From positions 158,083 through 222,082 of the forward strand of contig JAIVFJ010000105.1 in NCBI GenBank assembly GCA_025765615.1: 64,000 bases of DNA, read 5' to 3'. A program made the translations under genes and the position numbers. Each line of letters begins with the position of its first letter. The first letter of the stretch is position 1. Under the pieces are notes generated by a model that was not told the origin of the DNA, made no database searches, and saw only the letters and a list, made by a program, of their open reading frames with translations. Shown one piece after another: positions 56,197-64,000 of the stretch. Origin of the DNA: Zopfochytrium polystomum. Its lineage: Eukaryota > Chytridiomycota > Chytridiomycetes > Chytridiales > Chytridiaceae.

Positions 56197-56310
56197 GCCC
56201 TTTGCAAACAGCCCCGTTCCCGTCCCGTCTTTTTTATACGCACCACCACCCGCACACACTTCCTGGTTTTGATTTTTGCGGTTGCTTTGCTCGAGTCGTC
56301 GCTTGCTTGA

Positions 56311-56352
56311 TTATTTTATTTTATTTTATTTTATTTTATTTTATTTTTTTTT
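56311..56352. repeat. (TTTTA)n pentanucleotide repeat
   Basis: About eight ATTTT units followed by a T run. No gene is evident nearby on either strand. Confidence 0.9.
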
Positions 56353-57036
56353 GTTCTTCTCCCCCTCATGGTTTGCTCATGGCTCGTCATTTTTCAGCTT
56401 TGTTTTCTGTGCCCGTGCCACCCAAACACCTCCTGGTTTGTCACAACTTGTCAGATTGATTGTCTCTCGTTCGCAGCAGACCAATCAATCGATCGGAGCT
56501 GGCCTGGATTGTCGCATTCTCACGTCGAATGAGTCGGGGTGACAAAAACATGTTGACGAGTGAATTGATTGCATGGGGAGCTAAAACCAAAACAACTTAC
56601 AAGTAGCTTCAACCTCCCACCCCCACAGCAGGCGTCTCTCATTCCGCCCCAAATGCTCGTCATTGATGTGGAGGGTGAATCTTGCGTGGGTGAGACCGTC
56701 GAAAAGCATAGGCTTGTTCTTGCTGGAGCGTTTGATACGAAGCATGACCTGCTTCATAGAATAACGGTTTTTGCAAGAATTTCCTCGATGATAACAAAAG
56801 AGGGCTGAGTCAAAATCACCGGGTCTGGTGCTCGCCTTACACGCTTAGGCACCAATGATGAAAAATGTGTAAACAGTGGATGTATTTTGTCGTTCGCTCT
56901 TGCGCTTTCTTTGCAGAACTTTCACAACATAGTAAGAGCGCAGTAGCGAGCTTGTAGCAGAAAAAAAAGTCATGAGATGGTTCTAATACGTCTGGCGTCA
57001 GAAAGGCAGACGACGCAGTGTCGTTGTAACTCCAGC

Positions 57037-58381
57037 CTATTCGCGAGATATCACCGGAAAGGACACAGTCGCCCGCCCTCTTCCACCGCGATCTGCCCCA
57101 TCTCGTTTTGTAGACATGCCGTCTGATAGATTTGCTCTCTGAATAGGCCCTTTCAGGACAAGTGCCGGAGCCTCGATCTTCGCAGGCACTCGAGCCTGAT
57201 TCCTCGCGCCATTAAAAAGTTTTCGCCGATTGACAGTTCCTGTTGCTGGCTCGGACACCCGTCCAACTCCTTTACCGACCTGTCGCCAGCCAGCAATAAC
57301 AGCCGCAGACGCTGCTTCAGCGACGGGATCGGCATAACGGACGGTCAGGGATGATGGGCCTAGTGGGTCGCTCGCGGCTGCGTTTGCATCTCTCGCAAAT
57401 TCTGGCGTATTCGAACCTGTTGGCCGCGCAGAGCTGTCCACCGTGCTGCCGTCGTTGACCCGTTCATAGTTGTTGTGGTAAGGTCCAGTCGAAAGGGGAA
57501 ACGTTTTTGGAATCGATACGCCATCCTTCTTGGCCTCCTCATCTTCCCTCATGTCCTTGATGACATCGTCTTCCTCTTCTTCACGTCTGTCATCCTCGAT
57601 TGGACTGCCGTGAACGGGCGAAAAGCCTCTCCGAGGAAGTGACACTCTTGCCTTTCCAGCGTCCTTTCTTCTTCGGCCCCTGCCGGGACCTGGCTTTGCG
57701 TCACCAACCAAATTTTGCACCGGCTTTACCCTCAACACTCCGCAAAAACCCCTCGAGAAATCGGTCCCTCAAGGCTCCCTCCGCGAATCGCTCAGCTGCC
57801 GCCGCGCTCAAGTACTTGAACAACATAGAGACGAAACCGGCCCCATCCGTCGGCGTCGCTGCAGCGCCCCAGGATTTCAAAGCGTTGTCTGCTTCGCGGC
57901 CCGCCGGGCCCGAACTTTGGCGTAAGCTGCGGACTGCCTCCAAGCAAACGACGCTAACGCCGGCAGCAGCGGCCGAGCCGGCAAGTCCAACTGCGGCTGC
58001 TCCTGCGGTTGCTGGCCCATAGGCACGAGCCGCTCGTGCGACAAAGCTCAAACCACGGACACTTGCTGGTCCCATTCGACTGCGGATGCCACCGTCGCAA
58101 TCACCGAGCTCTGCGGTGGCCCATCTGCAGAGCCCATCTCGGAGAGCGATGGCTCGAACAGCAGCTGTTGGTGCAGTCGCTGCAATAGCAGCCAAGGCTC
58201 GAGGAGCCGTTCCGGTAAAGGCAGTGTCAGTCGAATTGTGCCCTTGGTCTCCCTCTTCCGCATTCGCTGTAGATTCGACGAGTTGTACGAAAAGTCGGCA
58301 CAATGCTGGCGAAAAGACGGCCGCCGTTGCTACGAGTTTGAGAAACCCACGAGTGTGGTGACTGTGGGTGGTGTGCGACAT
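57037..58381 (-). CDS. Ala-rich hypothetical protein, two overlapping frames
   Basis: The first frame (58381-57701, 226 codons) starts MSHTTHSHHTRGFLKLVATA and has hydrophobic Ala-rich segments, including ATAGAAAVGLAGSAAAAGVSVVCL. A second frame (to 57037) follows in another phase, charged and disordered (REEEEDDVIKDMREDEEAKK), ending TVSFPVISRE. They overlap near 57701-57738, where a short intron, a frameshift or two separate genes are all possible. I recognise no family. Confidence 0.4.
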
Positions 58382-58455
58382 GGGCGCAGCGACATTCGAC
58401 GCTTAGTTTGGAGTTTATGCGTGTGTAATAATTCACTTGCCGGTTCCCACGAAGG

Positions 58456-60254
58456 TCATTCAAAATACCCGTAAACGGTTGAAGCAAAGCTACCGCTTGG
58501 GATTGGGGGAAGCGGACTATGTGCGGCTTGGGCAAGAAAGGAGAGGGCGATTCTCTGGGACAGGATTTCCTCAGTTTTGCCGTCCAACGTGACAATTCTG
58601 TTCACCTAACGTATTGTGTCAGCAACCGAAAGAAGGAGCCCTATTCGGGATCGTTACAAGCGCAACTAACAATGTCGAACGATTCCTCAAGCTGTGCAGT
58701 GTGAAAAATGTCTGCCGCACGACTTTCTTCGGTTTGCTTGCTTTTTGCCGATTTCAAGAGTTCCGGAAGGTATGTACCGACGAGCCGATGGAACGAATCG
58801 ATGACCTCCAAAGGAATATGGAAGGCTCTGGCGTCATAGGCATAGTCAAGACGTTGCAAAGCAAGCCAGAGGCACTATTCAGACGGTTAGCAATGGCGAC
58901 CGAGTGCAACTCTCGTTGTAAGATCTCACCGTCACAAGGCATTCGATCCCTGTCTCGATAAAAGTCCTTTTGCCGCTTCCGTTCTCGGCTTCCGAGGCTT
59001 CCAGGCCCTGAAGATCCTCCAAAGAGGCAGATATTGCGTCCTCCAGCTCTGATATAATCAGAAGCAAACTGGCAACTTCTTCATCGTCGGTGGCTAATTC
59101 ATTTGTGTCCAGCGCCTCTCGCAAAACCTCGTAACAACGTGCACGTATCCATGCGACGAATCGAACCGATTCTCTCCCTGCGGCTTCAACGTCCAACGCG
59201 CGCTCTTCAGGAAGAAATTCGCCCGCCGCAGCGCCGTGCACCAAAACTGGCGATTGACCGGTCCAACATTGAAGCGGGACAGAAGTTGGTACCGAAACGC
59301 GAGACAGCACAAGAACCGACCGCCGCGCCAGAGCCGCGCACCGCCTTCGCGCACGTTTTGCAGCCAGTGTGGCCTCGGCGCCACCGTCTTCGCGGTCTCC
59401 GAGCGGCTCTTCGTACCGTCTCCGGAATTTCTTGCCGTCAGTTTTTTTCGGACCCCGATGTGATAGGGCTTGCCGGGCTGCCTGCAGACGGAGCGGCCCT
59501 CGGGTGAACGCCGCCGACTGGCGAGTTCAAACCATTGAGGTCCGCGGGTACTATCCAGTTCCAGTTCTGCAGGCTTCTCTGACGTAGTCCCATCGGAACG
59601 GGTCCGCGACTTCAGAAGAGAGCGCCAGAGGCGATAGGCGGGCGATTAGCTTTGCGGCGCGGCGCATTGCTCTGCACGCGTTCCTCCATTCCGATCTGCC
59701 TTCGACTTCGCTCTCATCGTCGTGGTCGTCCTCCCCATTAACCCCCGGGCGCCGGCCGATCCACACCCTCCCAGATCGCCCTGTTCGCCGCCCTCTCTCG
59801 TCTCCGCTCGTACTCCTTCTCTCCGCCCCACAGCCACGGCTCGTCCCCCGCGAAAGCCCCCGCTTTTCCATCGGACCGACCCACGCCGCCTGGACGTGTT
59901 GGCGTCGGCCCGCCGCAAACCCCGCGGTCGACGGCGTCGTCGACGGCCTCGACGAACTGGCGCACAGAGTCTGGCACAAACGCGCGAACGGCGCCGACTC
60001 GCTTGTCGTCGGGTTTGAGCTGGTCCCGGAAGTGAACGTGGTGGCGCCCGCGGTCGCGGATCTGGAGGCGAGGGGTGTGGCGAGACGCGCGCGTGGGCGG
60101 TTGGGTGGTTGTGGTTTCGATGTTCGTGGTGGTGGTGGTGGTGGTTGCCGAGATGTTTCGAGTCCGACGGGGGCTGGGGCGAGGGCGGCGGCGGCGGGGA
60201 AGGCGCTGGCTGCATGGCCCAGTTGTGCTGGACGAGGACCGTGACGTAGCCCAT
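58456..60254 (-). CDS. Unrecognised multi-exon gene
   Basis: Probable start at 60254 (MGYVTVLVQHNWAMQP), leaving ~100 bp to the divergent SCAPER-like start; an upstream in-frame ATG at 60518 would overlap that gene. Plausible coding pieces: a Pro/His-rich N-terminus, FRDQLKPDDKRVGAVRAF..PDSVRQFVEAV (about 60060-59930), WGGEKEYERRRERAANRAIWEG, WRNACRAMRRAAKLIARLSPLALSSEV (about 59680-59590), FVAWIRARCYEVLREALDTNE and LLLIISELEDAISASLEDLQG (59160-59000), RAFHIPLEVIDSFHRLVGTYLP (58840-58760), and a last exon VNRIVTLDGKTEEILSQ...STVYGYFE ending at 58456. It is mostly helical with no family match known to me. Exon borders are approximate. Confidence 0.5.
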
Positions 60255-60357
60255 GATGGCCCAGCGAGGGAGACTGAGAGAGATTGTCGAAAGAGCGTGT
60301 TTGAGCAGACCAGAATTTTTTCCAGGGCTCGGCAAGCGCCAGCAAGCAGCAGCGGCA
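60255..60357. promoter_or_regulatory. Short divergent promoter
   Basis: Only about 100 bp separates the probable start codons of the two divergent genes, so their promoters must overlap. No TATA box is seen. Confidence 0.4.
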
Positions 60358-63300
60358 ATGATGGCCCAGCCGGCTCCGCCGGCATCCGCTACATCCGCGT
60401 CTGCATCGTCATCGTCGCTGTCCGCCACGGCGGCTGTACCCCCACCATCGGCTGGAGGCATGGGCGTCTTCGCTGGTACCAGTAACGGCGGGTGGTAAGA
60501 CGTTCCCACCCCATCCACCGCGATAGTTACACAGACCCTGACGTCACGTTGTTGGCTCTACTTCCTAGGAGTTACCTTCCCACTGCCGCGCCAAGCGCCA
60601 CACCATCGTCACTACCCACAGCTAACCCGGTTGCCGCGGGATCACCCACGGGTGGCTGGACTGTCATCAGTAGAAAGAACCACAATCATCATCGCACGCG
60701 GCCTGCCTCTGTTGGTTATTCAAGCTTGTTGCCGCCCCAAGCACCGCCGCACCAACCTTCCTCAACTCATCACCGACTCGATCCTAACCGTCCCGAATCG
60801 ACCGCATTAGGGGTCCGGCAGCCGCAGATAACACGGATTGCTGGCCCTGTAGTTGGAGATTCTCATCAGCTTCACGATTCATCTCAGACGCATTCCAGCC
60901 TTCCCGGAATCGCTTTTCAGGAACGGTTACCGTCGCCGTTTCCGCCTCCGGGGCTTCAAAGACCGCCGGAGCTTCGCAAAACCTACTCTGCCGCCGTCGT
61001 GCACCCCTTGGTTTCCGCTGCGGCTCCCCAGCCCTCTCCGCAGATCACTCCCACGCCTGACCTCTACCGATCACCTACATTTGGTTCAAGCATTCCCGCA
61101 ATGCAATCCCGTCTCAACCCTCAGCAGCTTTCGCTTGCTGGTCAAAAACTTCTCAGAAGAATCTGAAGCTGAAAGCATTGACGAGATTACTTTCGCCTTG
61201 GATATCCCTCAACCGGTGAGTAATCGTGCGCTTTCTGTATGGGAGGTGCTGATCGGAGTGGCAGTGCGGTGGCACACGTTGTCAAAGTGTGCTCAAGGGA
61301 TCAGACTCCGCTTGTAATGGACAAGGCAATGGCAGTTTTACTTGGTGCGCTGAAAGCTTTGCGGGAGGTATTTATGATCTGAATTGGACACTACAGCTGT
61401 AAATCCTAAGTTTACCATTTGGTCAGAGTCAAGCAACGAACCGCTCTGCCGACAGATTGTGGCAAACTACATCATTCGCTTCAGGTCCTGCCGCTACAGA
61501 AGTACAGCCACCCCTTATGTTTCCACCAGGGCCAGTTTACTCTGAAAACTAATGCGGAGACCAGCACCAACGTACGCGTTGTGGTGTCAGCAGCGACCGT
61601 GCCCGCTCCCGCTGGCGCACGTCTACTTTCAATTCCCCGAACGGACGACTCCGGGAGCTCCGCCAACTCTTGGTACGCGTCTTCCCAGCCTATGTTTGAA
61701 CCACAGTTCTTGTCTCAAGTGAATAGAAATGAAGTGCGTTTCGCCCTGTTTTTCCGTCGTCGAGAGATTTGCTAAGAACCGTTCTGTCAAGACCTACACC
61801 CCGCTTGGAATGCAATTCTCTGCTCAAAGCGCTCCAAGCGAAGACTTCGATGCGGATCGTGGGCGCAAGGCCAGCTTCAGCACGTTCAGTGACGAAGACG
61901 CATATCAGTTTCGTAGAACGCCGAGAAGGAGGACACTAAGTTGGGCTGACATGTGAGGGGGAGCATTCCATCCTTTAATTCACTTATCCCTCTATCATGC
62001 ACAACAAGAATCAACGCGAAACCCTCACGCGGTGAATTTCCATTGAAAGTAACTTCACCACAACCAACCAAAGCGGAGCCCTACTTGCGGTTGATTTAGA
62101 GAAGAAGCAGTACTTCAGAATTTGCGCCTAATGATTGTTTTAAGTGGAACTGTTCTCTTCTAAGACCAAAGCTCAAGAGCTTCGTGAAAGCCTTCTCAGC
62201 GATAAGAAAGATCGCTTGCGGACCAGAACAGAGAAGGTGCTCTTTATATTTCTTGACTGCTTATTTCAACACTTGCCGTCAGATTCAAGCCGTCAAGCAG
62301 AGCTTGCAGGAACAAGCAAAGCAACTCAAGGAGGCACTTGAAGCGAAGCAGGCACGAGCCGAAAAGAAGCGTGAAGAGATTATCAAGGGTATTCAGGAAA
62401 AAGCGAAAGATGAAGTCCACAAGTTGGAGGAGATTGCGCTGGTTTCCGCGACCAGTGAGTGGACAGTCCTCTGCTTGCGTCAAAAGTTTTTAAACATTTG
62501 CTCTTATCGAAGTCTTGAAACACGAAAGCAGGAAGTTCATACAACGCCCACCTTGAGTCCTGAAGCGCGCCTTATCGAAATGTCAGAAGAGCGCAGCGAA
62601 AAGCTCTCGAGGCAGCGGCTTTGCAGGAGGCCTGTACATAGAACGGAAGCCGAGCCCAAGAGGCTGAATGGCTGGGCGAAAATAGCAAAGGAGGAGGAGC
62701 GGAGGAAAGATATGGAAGCCAAACGAGAATCGGACAGAATTGCAAGGTTGGCGCAAAGAGTGGCCCAACGGAGGAAAAGGTACCTGATATGAGAGTGCTC
62801 GTTTATGCTACCTGAATTCCAAGAGCGAAAGCTTGCGGAGTTGCGCAGCGTGAAGCAGCGGAGGAGGAGGAAGAGGCGAGCGTCATTTCTGATATTCTTC
62901 GCCACTAATTTTATTGCCATACACCGCTATCCAGCGGAGAGAGCTGCATGAAAAGCTGAGCCACCAGACTAGAGCAAGGGTCAAAACGGCACGAGTGAAA
63001 TGTAGAGCAGAAAAAAGAAAGGCGGCAGCAGCGAATGCAAAAGTCACGGCAAGCCTGTTCAATGCAAGGAATTGCATGAGACGGAGGATTAAGATGGGCC
63101 TTGGTACTTCCGTCAGGTTTCGGTGGAGACTTTGATTTATCGGTTGAGTCTTTATTACTGTCGTAACTTTGCTGAGTAGATTATTCTTTCTACTTTTGAA
63201 CAGCGAACCGGTACTGGACAAATCTCAGAAACGACGAATCAAAAGGATCCGGCAGGTAGATCTGACTTCATTTCTTTACAAATTTGGTCTGATCGCCAAA

Positions 63301-64000
63301 CTGATCAGAAACCGCGCGAGAATTGTCACTGCAAATACGACTGCTGTCTACCTCAAAGCGCGCCAATCGATCTGGTTCTTCCAATAAGGCAGCGGAGAAA
63401 GAGTTTGATGGTTCGAAGCCCATTGTCCCAAAAGCTCGGAAGAGTTACCCTTTGGAGGAACGAGACTATGCACTCTTTGCCAATGATAGTCTACAATAGT
63501 TCTTCCTCCTGCATCCCTGACTGCAGTCTTCAGCGTTTGTGTGGCCACGGAGGGTCCAGCTCAATGGATCGATTGCGATACAGTTGAGTGAAGTCCTTCT
63601 CGCATTCGGCCTAAAATTCACGGCCGTCTCGGACTTGTAGAATCAACCTTTGGTTCTGGAAAACCATTCGCGCGAGCTGCCAACTTTCAACCAATGTGGA
63701 GTGCGTCTTGAGATCTCTGGAGTTTTCAAGCTGGCCATTGTCGACTCGTTCAGCCGAGAAATGAGCCAACTTGCGGATTCCCAAAACCTTGAGAGACTGT
63801 CCTCCTACTGGCAGAATGCTTGCTGTTCTTGTGTCTCTACTACGGTGGTTTTCTTACGGAAAAACGGCCTTGCCAAAGCTGCGCAAAAAACAACTCGTGA
63901 GGTGTGTCCACTACTGCCATGAATTTATGAGCCCCTGACCCCCGCTTCGTAGTTACATTATTTGCGTGGATATTGTGGACCGGCTCTCCCGAATTTTTCT
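60358..64000 (+). CDS. SCAPER-like protein, 5' part (runs off the window end)
   Basis: Exon 1 is 60358-60494 (MMAQPAPPASATSASAS...). A GTAAGA..CTAG intron leads to 60569 and a Ser/Pro-rich region with GGWTVISRKN. Later exons include one near 61274-61365 (AHVVKVCSRDQTPLVMD..), RRTPRRRTLSWADM at about 61915-61955, KTKAQELRESLLSDKKDRL (62165), IQAVKQSLQEQAKQLKEAL (62285) through EKAKDEVHKLEEIALVSA (62400-62450), SPEARLIEMSEERSEKLS (62555), and a Lys/Arg/Glu coiled coil to about 63115. The SWADM motif followed by a KA.ELRE.LL coiled coil and an (E/D)..KVHE(I/L)..I(A/S).-type block matches SCAPER, a cyclin A/ER-associated protein of animals and some other eukaryotes. The conserved helical C-terminus seems to begin near 63380 and continues beyond 64000. 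The junction near 61.1 kb is unresolved. Confidence 0.6.

Noticed and set aside
56569..56808. 79-codon plus frame and a 54-codon minus frame over the same bases
   Set aside because: Both look moderately protein-like, but neither has a family match or supporting splice partners.
1..64000. CRISPR arrays, bacterial operons, ribosome binding sites, tRNA or rRNA genes
   Set aside because: The window is eukaryotic with spliced genes. No regularly spaced repeats, tRNA-like cloverleaf boxes or rRNA segments were seen.

Overview
This window is nuclear DNA from a eukaryote with many short spliceosomal introns (mostly 45 to 150 bp, GT..AG, one GC..AG). The gene set and the compact, intron-rich layout with divergent promoters fit a fungus, and an early-diverging zoosporic (chytrid-like) fungus is my best guess. 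That placement is inference; no rRNA or other marker is present. I see no tRNA, rRNA or CRISPR.

Left gene block (about 1.2-22.1 kb). In order: a J-domain protein (-), a HUT1/SLC35B1-type UDP-sugar transporter (+), a two-HMG-box protein with a mitochondrial-type leader and a histone H1-like tail (+), a long multi-exon gene resembling the meiotic XPF-family protein SHOC1/ZIP2 (-), an 8.3 kb TRANK1-like UvrD/Rep-type helicase gene (+), and a CRAL-TRIO (SEC14-like) protein with hydrophobic C-terminal segments (+). Two of the gene pairs are divergent and share short intergenic regions with GT microsatellites.

Transposon nest (about 25.3-54.0 kb). At least three Ty1/copia families are nested and rearranged. 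Family A (31842-39715) has 1.2 kb LTRs and one uninterrupted Gag-Pol frame, but its reverse transcriptase has lost the YVDD active-site segment. Family B occurs as a 4.8 kb, nearly identical inverted repeat (25633-30447 and 48782-53596) around an 18.3 kb spacer. Family C lies on the two sides of family B, and its gag is split between 25.6 kb and 47.4 kb. Matching 5-bp target duplications and a continuous family C reading frame across those two distant points indicate that the 30-47 kb interval was inverted by recombination between inverted family B copies. Inside the nest is a broken gene for a virus-type mRNA capping enzyme (triphosphatase plus guanylyltransferase, 44.5-45.6 kb), with a possible second fragment at 31.5-31.84 kb. 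Each directly abuts the start of a family A LTR.

Right gene block (about 55.7-64 kb). It holds a 66-aa single-TM protein (-), an Ala-rich hypothetical region (-), an unrecognised multi-exon gene (-), and a divergent SCAPER-like gene (+) that runs off the window end. The 22.1-25.3, 54.0-55.7 and 56.1-57.0 kb stretches hold nothing I can name with confidence.
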